Positions 56,937 through 64,000 of a DNA stretch of 64,000 bases are shown here, one piece after another. The notes beneath the pieces are model-generated. The model saw only the letters and a program-made list of their open reading frames with translations. It had not been told where the DNA came from and searched no databases. The number at the start of each line of letters is the position of its first letter. Position 1 is the first letter of the stretch. This DNA is from Bacillota bacterium. GTDB lineage: Bacteria > Bacillota > Clostridia > Lachnospirales > Lachnospiraceae. Made by a program: the position numbers and the translations under genes. The stretch covers positions 115,341 to 179,340 of the forward strand of contig JAEYOQ010000002.1 of assembly GCA_023411555.1 (NCBI GenBank). Reading direction: 5' to 3'.

Positions 56937-57698
56937 TTACCTCTCTCCTTCCGCCTCTGTTTTCAACTTCTTTGCTTGGAGCAAAGCTTTTTCCTCTTCC
57001 TTCTTACCCTCAGTAATCTTAAAGAATAACGCTTCCAGATCCTCGCCGGAGCCCTCAATCTCCTTACGGGTTCTTCTGGCTGCAATCTTACCGTCTATCA
57101 TAATATTGGTACTGTCCCAGAATTCTTCTACACTGTCCAGCATATGGGTACTAATCAGGATAGAAGCTCCTTGATTCCGGAGCTCTAAAAACAGATTTTT
57201 TAATTCCTTAATGGCATGAGGATCTAACCCAACCAATGGCTCATCAAATAAAATCACCTTAGGCTCAGGTAGTAGACCGCAACAAATACTGACCTTTTGC
57301 TGCATACCCTTGGATAACTCATTCCCTAACTTATTCTTTTTATCCTCAAGCTCGAAGCGGGTAAGCAGATCCTCGGCCCGTTCCTTCCAATTATGTAAGG
57401 AATAAGCTCTAGCTATGAACTCCATATGCTCCCACACTGTTAGCATGTCATATAAAGCTGGAATCTCAGGAATATATCCCAGGTCTCTCTTTGCCTGCAG
57501 AGATTTATTATCACTTCCGTTAATCAATATATTGCCGTTAAATTTCAATAATCCGGCAATACATTTAATAATTGTAGATTTACCTGCACCGTTCGGTCCA
57601 AGAAGAATAGATATCTCCTGCGGACTTAAGTTGAAGCTGATCTGATCGTTGGCTATCAGCTTCCCATATTTCTTTGTAACACAATTCACTTGTAACAT
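56937..57698 (-). CDS. ABC transporter ATP-binding protein
   Basis: About 253 residues. Walker A LLGPNGAGKSTIIKCIAGL (about 36-54), signature ELSKGMQQKVSICC, Walker B VILFDEPLVGLDPHA and switch His ISTHMLDS. After the core a Lys/Glu-rich C-terminal tail follows. Start at 57698 by GGGGGGAGAATC just upstream; a longer reading from 57758 has none. It is paired with the large permease gene that follows on the same strand. These two genes sit between ribF and rpsO, which are neighbours in many Firmicutes. Confidence 0.9.
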   Translation of the reverse strand: MLQVNCVTKKYGKLIANDQISFNLSPQEISILLGPNGAGKSTIIKCIAGLLKFNGNILINGSDNKSLQAKRDLGYIPEIPALYDMLTVWEHMEFIARAYSLHNWKERAEDLLTRFELEDKKNKLGNELSKGMQQKVSICCGLLPEPKVILFDEPLVGLDPHAIKELKNLFLELRNQGASILISTHMLDSVEEFWDSTNIMIDGKIAARRTRKEIEGSGEDLEALFFKITEGKKEEEKALLQAKKLKTEAEGER

Positions 57699-58084
57699 GA
57701 TTCTCCCCCCGTCAACTTTTGCTAATAAAGGTTTCGCTAAACTTTCTATAGTATACAATACTTTCTTTCATCATGAAAGTATTTTCCATTTTTTTAATTA
57801 TTTTATAATTAAATGGCTGGATTGCTTAATAAAACACTAATCAATGATGCTCGGGCGTTCTGCCACAAGCGATAAATTCCATACGCGCGAATGTGTCATC
57901 CCAAAGTGAACTCTGTTTCTAAAGTAAATTCACTTATCCGAAGGATTTTTATCCGATAAAAAATTACCACAAATTTTACTATTCAATAAAAAAAACACCC
58001 CTACAGATGCTGGTATCCTTTCAATTCAAGTATACCCGACCTGTTAGGGGCAAGCTTTCAAGCATGCATTGTTTCCAATTAAAA
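57699..58084. other. spacer upstream of the ABC genes and downstream of ribF
   Basis: 386 bp, A/T-rich, with the ribF terminator at its right end (57989-58052) and presumably the promoter of the ABC pair. Nothing else recognised. Confidence 0.5.
57989..58052 (-). terminator. terminator of ribF
   Basis: On the minus strand GCCCCTAACAG pairs with CTGTAGGGGTG around a partly folded loop, followed by TTTTTTTT. It would end the infB-rbfA-nrnA-truB-ribF transcript. Confidence 0.85.
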
Positions 58085-59011
58085 TCAATATGGAAAAGAG
58101 GCAAGATATTTTTTTGCTAATACAATATCTTCTCTCATTTTAACGGTCAACTCCTCTAATGAGCTGAATTTTAATTCCGGGCGCATATAGTTTAGCAGAC
58201 CAACTTCAATTATTTCACCATATAAATCCTCATCAAAGTCGAAAATATAGGTTTCAACTCCGACGAACTGTTCTTCACCTACAGTTGGTTTATATCCTAT
58301 GTTCGTAACGCCATCATAAAATCGACCATCAATCCTGGTTTTTGATGCATAAACACCACAGGGTGGCAACAGCTTAGAGGATGTGGGAGCTAGATTCGTT
58401 GTTGGTATACCAAGGGTGCGACCAATCCTTCTTCCATGCTTAACCTCTCCACGAATTGTATATGGTGAGCCAAGCATTGCATTCGCTGCTTCTATATCTC
58501 CCTGCTTTAGCGCTTTTCGAATCGCTGAGCTACTAATTATGTCACCCTTCCAGGTTTTCTTCTCAATATCAATTACCTGATATCCATATTCGCTTGCATA
58601 TTGCTTCAATAAGGCCACATCTCCTCTCGCCTTATATCCAAAGCGAAAGTCCTTGCCAACCACAATTACCTTGACATCCAGTTGTCCAACTAAGATATCT
58701 CTGATAAAAGCCTCCGGTTCCATAGACCTAGTTTTCTCCGTAAAAGGATAAGAAATCAGCACATCCATACCAGAACGACTAACCTTAGCCACCTTTTCTT
58801 CCTCGGGATAGATAAGTTCAAACTCCTTATCCGAAAAAAGATTTCCCGGATGCATCAAAAAGCTGAACATTACCGCAGTCAAACCTTGTTGTTTATAAGA
58901 AATAACCCTGTTAATCAATTCCATATGGCCCAAATGCAGACCATCAAATTTACCAAGGGTAATTGCTGTACTTTTATATTTAAAATCTGTATTTCCGGCT
59001 ACATATTCCAT
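58085..59011 (-). CDS. ribF: bifunctional riboflavin kinase / FAD synthetase
   Basis: Makes FMN from riboflavin and FAD from FMN. About 308 residues. The N-terminal nucleotidyltransferase domain has AITLGKFDGLHLGHMELI (HIGH-like) and VVGKDFRFGYKARGD, then SSSAIRKALKQGDI. The C-terminal kinase domain has RGEVKHGRRIGRTLGIPTTNL, VYASKTRIDG, and VGVETYIFDFDEDLYGEIIEV. The ATG at 59011 is preferred (TGGAGGATACT upstream) over 59023. It is the last gene of the infB cluster on the minus strand, 96 bp after truB. Confidence 0.95.
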   Translation of the reverse strand: MEYVAGNTDFKYKSTAITLGKFDGLHLGHMELINRVISYKQQGLTAVMFSFLMHPGNLFSDKEFELIYPEEEKVAKVSRSGMDVLISYPFTEKTRSMEPEAFIRDILVGQLDVKVIVVGKDFRFGYKARGDVALLKQYASEYGYQVIDIEKKTWKGDIISSSAIRKALKQGDIEAANAMLGSPYTIRGEVKHGRRIGRTLGIPTTNLAPTSSKLLPPCGVYASKTRIDGRFYDGVTNIGYKPTVGEEQFVGVETYIFDFDEDLYGEIIEVGLLNYMRPELKFSSLEELTVKMREDIVLAKKYLASFPY

Positions 59012-59107
59012 AGTATCCTCCATGATTTGCAGATCATCTGATGTTCATTGTTGCATAATTCTGCGAACTATATTCCTGCTGTCTCTGACAATCGCATCAA
59101 TTATGAG

Positions 59108-60010
59108 TTATAGGAACATCTTTACCGGCTTATACAATCTTTCTTCACTTAAGTAAGCATATAAGCCAATAAAATGTTCTTCACTGTCATATACCCGGAC
59201 TATATCCGCCTCAATCTCCTGAAGCGGCTTTTGAGTATGCTCCGATGTAAACATATTACCATTATAGATTAATTTATTATAATCACTGGTCACATAAACC
59301 TTAGGATAATGGGAAAAAACCTCATCGATGGTTACAATATGAGGGGACAGCTTGTCCTCCCGAACCAGTGCTTCAATCTCGGATAGCTTTAAGGCCTCTT
59401 CTACCGCAAATGAACCAACCTCGGTTCTAATCAGGCTCTTCATCGCAGCTCCACAACCCAGAGTCTCGCCGATATCATGAAGCAAGGTCCGGATATAGGT
59501 GCCTTTGCCACATTCTACGATTACTGTAAATTCTTGCTCCTTAACATCATAATCCATCAAGTGAATGTTCTTGATGATAACGCGACGTCTCTCCCGATCA
59601 ACTTCTTTCCCTAATCTAGCCAGCTCATAAAGCTTCTTTCCATCCACCTTTATTGCAGAAAACATGGGTGGCAGCTGTAGGTATTCACCTATGTAACTGT
59701 TAATTGCCTTTTCCAGTTGTGTCGAATCGATATTCACGTCAGCAGTCTTAAGTACCTTGCCCGTCATATCCTGCGTGTCAGTGGTAATACCTAATTTGCA
59801 AACGGCCTTATAGGTCTTGTCCTTATCCGTTATCAAGTCCACCAGCTTGGTAGCCTTGCCAATACATACCGGCAAAACTCCTTCCGCATCAGGATCCAGG
59901 GTTCCTGTATGACCGATTTTTTTCATCTTTAAGATACCTCTCATTTTTGCAACAACATCATGAGAGGTATATCCTTTTTCTTTATAAACATTAAGAATTC
60001 CGTCAAACAA
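59108..60010 (-). CDS. truB: tRNA pseudouridine(55) synthase
   Basis: Forms pseudouridine 55 in the T loop of tRNA. About 300 residues. N-terminal GILNVYKEKGYTSHDVVAKMRGIL, the catalytic Asp in KIGHTGTLDPDAEGVLPVCIGKATKL, KTYKAVCKLGITTDTQDMTG, and GTYIRTLLHDIGETLG are TruB hallmarks. I place the start at a TTG (60010) eight bases after AAGGAG; the GTG at 60019 overlaps that site. It follows nrnA by 12 bp. Confidence 0.95.
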   Translation of the reverse strand: MFDGILNVYKEKGYTSHDVVAKMRGILKMKKIGHTGTLDPDAEGVLPVCIGKATKLVDLITDKDKTYKAVCKLGITTDTQDMTGKVLKTADVNIDSTQLEKAINSYIGEYLQLPPMFSAIKVDGKKLYELARLGKEVDRERRRVIIKNIHLMDYDVKEQEFTVIVECGKGTYIRTLLHDIGETLGCGAAMKSLIRTEVGSFAVEEALKLSEIEALVREDKLSPHIVTIDEVFSHYPKVYVTSDYNKLIYNGNMFTSEHTQKPLQEIEADIVRVYDSEEHFIGLYAYLSEERLYKPVKMFL

Positions 60011-60022
60011 TATGAGCACTCC

Positions 60023-61012
60023 TTATGAAGGCTGATGATTTGAGCCTTCGATTTCCTTCAATTGAGCTTCAATATGTGGAGTAATATTATTAATCACATC
60101 ATAAACTGAGCCATGCAGTGTACAGCCGGCGGCCTTGATATGTCCTCCACCTCCGAAGTATACCGCTATTTTGCTGACATTCACTTCGCCATTGGACCTC
60201 ATGCTTACCTTAAATTCATGGGGCGAAGTTTCATAGATGAAGATTGCTACCTCAGTACCCTTCGTTACACGCAGCTGATCAATGATACCATCCAGATCTG
60301 CTGTGGTTGCTTCGTAAAAATCAAGCATTTTGCGGCTTAAGGCTGCACATACAACCTTTCCATCTAAAACTAGTACACTTTCCATAAGACAACGTCCCAG
60401 GATTTGATTCTGCATATAGGTCTTTGCATAAAAGGATTCATCAATCAGAGTCGAGAAATCAATTCCCTTACTAATTAACTTCCCCGCAATATTCATCGTC
60501 TTTTCAGTTGTATTGGTATGCTTGAATACACCGGTATCATGAATAATACCAACGTATAAAGCAGATGCAATCTCTCTTGTAATACCTTCCTCCTCCATAA
60601 GGTCAAATAAAACCTCGCAGGTTGAGGAAGCATCGGCCACCACATGATTCACCATAGCAAAGCCCTGATTGCTTATGTGGTGGTCAATGTTAATTGTTTT
60701 CTTAGCTGTATTATAAAATTTTAATGCATTACCGAGCCTGTCTAAGCTTCCGCAATCCAATGAAATAAATGTATCATAGGATATATCGGTATCATAGCTA
60801 TGATTAATACCCTCTACTCCCGATAAGATACGAAACTCTTCGCCAAAGGGTTCAAGATAAACATCAACCTGATCCAGACCCAGCTTCTTCATATTCCTGC
60901 ACAAATACAGATATAGCGCCGTACAGGAACCAATACAGTCCCCGTCCGGTCTGACATGTCCGGCAATGGCAATTCTCTTAGCACCAATTACTTCTGCATC
61001 AATTTTATTCAT
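60023..61012 (-). CDS. nrnA: bifunctional oligoribonuclease / PAP phosphatase NrnA
   Basis: DHH/DHHA1 phosphoesterase that degrades nano-RNA and dephosphorylates 3'-phosphoadenosine 5'-phosphate. 329 residues. DHH motifs are AIAGHVRPDGDCIGSCTALYLYL, FISLDCGSLDRLG, NIDHHISNQGFAMVNHV and YVGIIHDTGVFKHTNT. The DHHA1 end carries VNVSKIAVYFGGGGHIKAAGCTL. It sits between rbfA and truB as in many Firmicutes. Start at 61012 after GAGGATAATAGCCT. Confidence 0.93.
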   Translation of the reverse strand: MNKIDAEVIGAKRIAIAGHVRPDGDCIGSCTALYLYLCRNMKKLGLDQVDVYLEPFGEEFRILSGVEGINHSYDTDISYDTFISLDCGSLDRLGNALKFYNTAKKTINIDHHISNQGFAMVNHVVADASSTCEVLFDLMEEEGITREIASALYVGIIHDTGVFKHTNTTEKTMNIAGKLISKGIDFSTLIDESFYAKTYMQNQILGRCLMESVLVLDGKVVCAALSRKMLDFYEATTADLDGIIDQLRVTKGTEVAIFIYETSPHEFKVSMRSNGEVNVSKIAVYFGGGGHIKAAGCTLHGSVYDVINNITPHIEAQLKEIEGSNHQPS

Positions 61013-61039
61013 AGGCTATTATCCTCTTTTCAGAGAAGC

Positions 61040-61468
61040 TTATTCGTCTTCTCCATCTGTATCTTCTTCTGTATCATCCTCTTCCGCTTCCGTGAGGTCA
61101 TCATCATGATAGGAGCTCTGTCTGTTCACTTCATCAATTAATCTTGACATATTTACGCCATATTCAATGGAGTTATCAATGACAAAGATAAGTTCGGGAG
61201 TATTTCTTAAATTAAGAGTTCTAGCTAATTGTCCTCTCATGAAGGAAGCGGCACTCTTCAAGCCTTTTTTGGTATTTTCCTTTGACTCCTCATCACCAAG
61301 CACACTGATGTATACCTTCGCCGTCTTTAAGTCTGGTGCTACCTCTACGGCAACCACAGAAGTCATAGGATTTATCCTCGGATCCTTTATTTCTCTGCTG
61401 ATCAAGGTACTCAGCACTTTTTGTACTTCACCGTTAATTCTGGTGTTCTTAATACTGTTTTTTCTCAT
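61040..61468 (-). CDS. rbfA: ribosome-binding factor A
   Basis: A 142-residue KH-fold factor for late 30S maturation. INGEVQKVLSTLISREIKDPRI, AVEVAPDLKTAKVYISVLGD and LNLRNTPELIFVIDNSIEYGVNMSRLIDEV are typical. The last ~25 residues are an Asp/Glu-rich tail (YHDDDLTEAEEDDTEEDTDGEDE), longer than usual. Start at 61468 after TTTGGAGGTTATT; the reading from 61552 adds a stretch without support. Confidence 0.95.
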   Translation of the reverse strand: MRKNSIKNTRINGEVQKVLSTLISREIKDPRINPMTSVVAVEVAPDLKTAKVYISVLGDEESKENTKKGLKSAASFMRGQLARTLNLRNTPELIFVIDNSIEYGVNMSRLIDEVNRQSSYHDDDLTEAEEDDTEEDTDGEDE

Positions 61469-61628
61469 AATAACCTCCAAACTGCTCTTGACAAAGAACC
61501 AGATTAACAATCTACCCTTTGATTTCGCTTGCGCCGAGGAAGACGCAGGCATAGATATTCTTACAACTGTTCGCTACCCGGAAGAACAAGGAGTTTGCAC
61601 CTCTGTGCGAACTTCGTAGTTCTTCCTG

Positions 61629-61657
61629 AGTTAATTATTCGCAGAATAATTAACTCT
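61629..61657. other. palindrome between infB and rbfA
   Basis: GAGTTAATTATT-CGCAG-AATAATTAACTC, a perfect 12-bp stem starting 2 bp after the infB stop. It is followed by a second weaker dyad (GGAAGAAC/GTTCTTCC, 61572-61628). No T run on the minus strand; it may be a processing or mRNA-stability element inside the operon. Confidence 0.55.
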
Positions 61658-61658
61658 T

Positions 61659-64000
61659 TTAGCGGGGAACCTCTGCCATAATATAGAGTTCTACCTTATC
61701 GCCTTCCTTGACATCGTTAAATTTCTCAAATACAAGGCCACACTCATAGCCGGTAGCCACCTCTTTGACATCATCCTGGAATCTCTTCAAGGATGCTAAG
61801 GTTCCATCATAGATTAAGGCATTATCTCTATAGATTCTCGCCTTACTGCCTCTGACAACCTTACCGTCAAGTACATAGGAACCAGCGATTGTACCAACAC
61901 CCGAAGCCTTAAAGGTCATTCGAATCTCAGCATGACCGATGATACGCTCCTCAAATACCGGATCTAGCATACCCTTCATTGCAGCTTCGATATCATTGAT
62001 CGCATTGTAAATAACACGGTAAAGCTTGACATCTACCTTCTCACGATCTGCCGTCTCTTTTGCTGCATTATCCGGCTTTACATTAAAGCCTATGATAATT
62101 GCATTGGAGGTGCTTGCAAGTATAACATCAGATTCATTAATTGCACCAACTCCGCCATGAAGAATTCGAACTGCTACCTCATTATTGCTAAGCTTTAATA
62201 AGCTCTGCTTCATTGCTTCATAAGAGCCTTGAACATCAGCCTTAATAATCAAGTTAAGATCTTTAATATTCCCGGCTTGAATCTGTGAGAACAGACCATC
62301 AAGAGATAATTTTGCTTTCGTATCTGCAAGGAGTTTTTCCTTACTTTGTGAAAGATATGCATTCGCTATGGTTCTTGCCTCTTTTTCATTGGTAGTGGCA
62401 AGTAATGTCTCACCGGCATCCGGAACTTCATTCAAACCAAGAATTTCAACAGGTGTAGAGGGAGTAGCTTCCTTCACTCTTCTTCCCTTATCATCATTCA
62501 TGGCACGAACCTTACCAAAGGCAGATCCAACCGCTACATTATCTCCTACACGAAGGGTTCCCTTCTGTACAAGTATTGTTGCGACCGGTCCTCTTCCCTT
62601 ATCGAGCTCAGCCTCGACAACAATACCTCTGGCATTACGATTTGGATTCGCTTTTAATTCCATCATCTCAGCTGTCAGAAGAATCATTTCAAGTAACTGA
62701 CTGATTCCTTCCTTAGTATGAGCAGAAACCGGTACAAAGATTGTGTCGCCACCCCAATCCTCAGCGATTAATTCATACTCGGTAAGCTCCTGCTTAACAC
62801 GCTCTATATTAGCACTAGGCTTATCAATTTTATTTATTGCTACGATAATTTGAACACCAGCTGCCTTAGCATGGTTAATCGCTTCCACTGTCTGTGGCAT
62901 TACACCATCATCTGCTGCTACGACTAGGATTGCAATATCGGTTGATTTCGCACCACGCATACGCATAGCCGTAAAAGCCTCGTGTCCGGGAGTATCAAGG
63001 AAGGTTATCTTCTCATTGTTAATCTCAACAACATAAGCACCGATGTGCTGAGTAATACCACCTGCTTCTCTTGAAGTAACATTAGTCTCACGGATAGCAT
63101 CCAGAAGGGAGGTTTTACCATGATCAACATGACCCATTACACATACAACCGGAGGACGTTTCTCCATAGTAGAGGGATCTTCTTCATCTTCCTTCAGAAG
63201 TTCCTCAACCTCATTCACCTTTACTTCTTTCTCTGCAATAATTTCATAGTCCAGTGCGATTTCTTCCGCTTCTTCAAAGGTAATCTCTTGATTTAAGGTT
63301 ACAATCTTACCAGCTAAGAACAATTTCTTAATTAAAGCTGCTGACGGCTTCTTCATTTTTTCAGCTAATTCCTTAATCGTTAGAACCTCAGGAATACTAA
63401 TAACCTTGATTTCCTCTTCCACTACCTGAACTGGCTTTGGCTGAATGAATTGTCCCTTCTTCGGGATGATTTTCTTGATTTCCTCATCACCATCATCACG
63501 GCCGATAACTACTCTATCCTTATAGCTCTTTTCCTTATTAATGCGGTCTCTATTTCTCTTATTACTATTATCGTTTTTCTCTGCAACCTTTTGATCTAAT
63601 ATTTGCTGGTCAAAGGATTTGCGTTCACCAGACCTTCCGGGAGCTTTCTTCCCTGCCGGACGGCTGTTGTAGCTCGGCTTATCATCGTCATCCTTGCCCA
63701 TATCTTCAAAGCCACGGGGATTGAAATTACCAGGTCTTTGTCCGCCACCATTGGGTCTGGAATATCCGCCCTGACCACCATAGCCTCCTCTGCCCTGTTG
63801 GCCTCCGGCACCACCTGGACGAGCACCACCCTGGGATCGATTTCCATAGCCACCTTGCTGACCTTGATAGCCTTCGCCCTGGGGTCTATTACCTTGGTAG
63901 CCACTTCCCTGAGGTCTATTTCCCTGGTAGCCACTTCCCTGAGGTCTGTTTCCTTGGTAGCCACTTCCCTGAGGTCTGTTTCCTTGGTAGCCACTTCCCT
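61659..64000 (-). CDS. infB: translation initiation factor IF-2 (5' end outside window)
   Basis: GTPase that brings initiator tRNA to the 30S subunit. About 780 residues are visible; the start lies beyond base 64000. From the right edge it has a Gly/Gln/Arg/Tyr-rich repetitive region (see 63877-64000), a lysine-rich linker, an IF2_N domain ([32 protein letters not shown]) and the G domain: G1 [13 protein letters not shown]3 DTPGHEAF, G4 NKID. Domains II, III and IV follow to EVPR at the end ([25 protein letters not shown]). A Met at 63701 could be an internal start, but the open frame continues upstream. It heads the rbfA-nrnA-truB-ribF series. Confidence 0.96.
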   Translation of the reverse strand, partial: GSGYQGNRPQGSGYQGNRPQGSGYQGNRPQGSGYQGNRPQGEGYQGQQGGYGNRSQGGARPGGAGGQQGRGGYGGQGGYSRPNGGGQRPGNFNPRGFEDMGKDDDDKPSYNSRPAGKKAPGRSGERKSFDQQILDQKVAEKNDNSNKRNRDRINKEKSYKDRVVIGRDDGDEEIKKIIPKKGQFIQPKPVQVVEEEIKVISIPEVLTIKELAEKMKKPSAALIKKLFLAGKIVTLNQEITFEEAEEIALDYEIIAEKEVKVNEVEELLKEDEEDPSTMEKRPPVVCVMGHVDHGKTSLLDAIRETNVTSREAGGITQHIGAYVVEINNEKITFLDTPGHEAFTAMRMRGAKSTDIAILVVAADDGVMPQTVEAINHAKAAGVQIIVAINKIDKPSANIERVKQELTEYELIAEDWGGDTIFVPVSAHTKEGISQLLEMILLTAEMMELKANPNRNARGIVVEAELDKGRGPVATILVQKGTLRVGDNVAVGSAFGKVRAMNDDKGRRVKEATPSTPVEILGLNEVPDAGETLLATTNEKEARTIANAYLSQSKEKLLADTKAKLSLDGLFSQIQAGNIKDLNLIIKADVQGSYEAMKQSLLKLSNNEVAVRILHGGVGAINESDVILASTSNAIIIGFNVKPDNAAKETADREKVDVKLYRVIYNAINDIEAAMKGMLDPVFEERIIGHAEIRMTFKASGVGTIAGSYVLDGKVVRGSKARIYRDNALIYDGTLASLKRFQDDVKEVATGYECGLVFEKFNDVKEGDKVELYIMAEVPR
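63877..64000 (-). repeat. 30-bp tandem repeats inside infB
   Basis: Four complete 30-bp units (63877-63996) and the start of a fifth, running off the window. In the infB frame each encodes the decapeptide [10 protein letters not shown] or a near variant (one unit begins [14 protein letters not shown]). Units 3 and 4 are identical; units 1 and 2 differ at a few bases, so repeat number can probably change. Confidence 0.85.

Noticed and set aside
63596..63994. Frame with repeated [14 protein letters not shown] units
   Set aside because: It is a different frame of the infB tandem repeats; the infB frame continues upstream with [10 protein letters not shown] units and is the real one.

Overview
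The window looks like a chromosomal segment of a low-GC, endospore-forming Firmicute, most like a Lachnospiraceae/Clostridia member. This rests on the gene families present: a SpoIIIE-type translocase, TepA/YlzJ, collagen-like spore-surface-type proteins, a pyrB-pyrI pair, a T-box leader before thrS and fhs. It also rests on A/T-rich spacers, AGGAGG-type ribosome binding sites and TTG/GTG starts. No rRNA, tRNA, CRISPR array, integrase or complete insertion sequence was seen. The taxonomic call is an inference from gene content.

Layout. 59-5881 (minus): an operon of ABC ATPase, two ABC-2 permeases, histidine kinase, LuxR-type response regulator and a small membrane protein, resembling the Bacillus LnrLMN/LnrJK antibiotic-export and sensing set. 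6259-10440 (plus): tyrS, a zinc-ribbon membrane protein, birA and bioY. 10451-14982: a 213-bp inverted-repeat element, a SWIM/SNF2 helicase (minus) and a 1.1-kb spacer holding a folded element, a minus-strand terminator and ~54-bp tandem repeats. 14983-16325: pyrB-pyrI. 16409-20275: a phosphodiesterase, a superoxide dismutase, 72-bp direct repeats, an AraC-methyltransferase fusion and an NTF2-like protein. 20451-25754: two glycosyltransferase-TPR genes, divergently transcribed, each followed by collagen-like (Gly-Ala-Thr repeat) genes. This is the most system-like accessory locus. 25842-31642: fhs, an S51 peptidase, a HAD phosphatase, a broken S66 peptidase gene and two overlapping ATP-grasp ligase genes.

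31839-64000 is largely a conserved minus-strand chromosomal backbone that recalls the B. subtilis order infB-rbfA-nrnA-truB-ribF-rpsO-pnp-M16 peptidase-tepA-ylzJ-spoIIIE, with insertions. The insertions are a two-gene ABC exporter, a MATE exporter and a YmaF-like protein, a TraB/GumN protein, an ABC sugar-permease remnant, AIM24, thrS, metY, a WYL regulator with a GyrI-like gene, a radical SAM enzyme and an aromatic-acid-exporter-like protein. infB runs off the right edge and carries 30-bp tandem repeats in its N-terminal region.

Regulation that can be read directly: a T-box before thrS followed by four unusual Shine-Dalgarno-containing hairpin repeats; identical 9-6-9 palindromes before the WYL regulator and its GyrI-like neighbour; interleaved inverted repeats in the birA leader; a hairpin between a good ribosome binding site and the bioY start; an attenuator-like hairpin before the AraC-methyltransferase gene; and a long folded leader before pnp. 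All functional calls come from reading motifs by eye; no database search was run.
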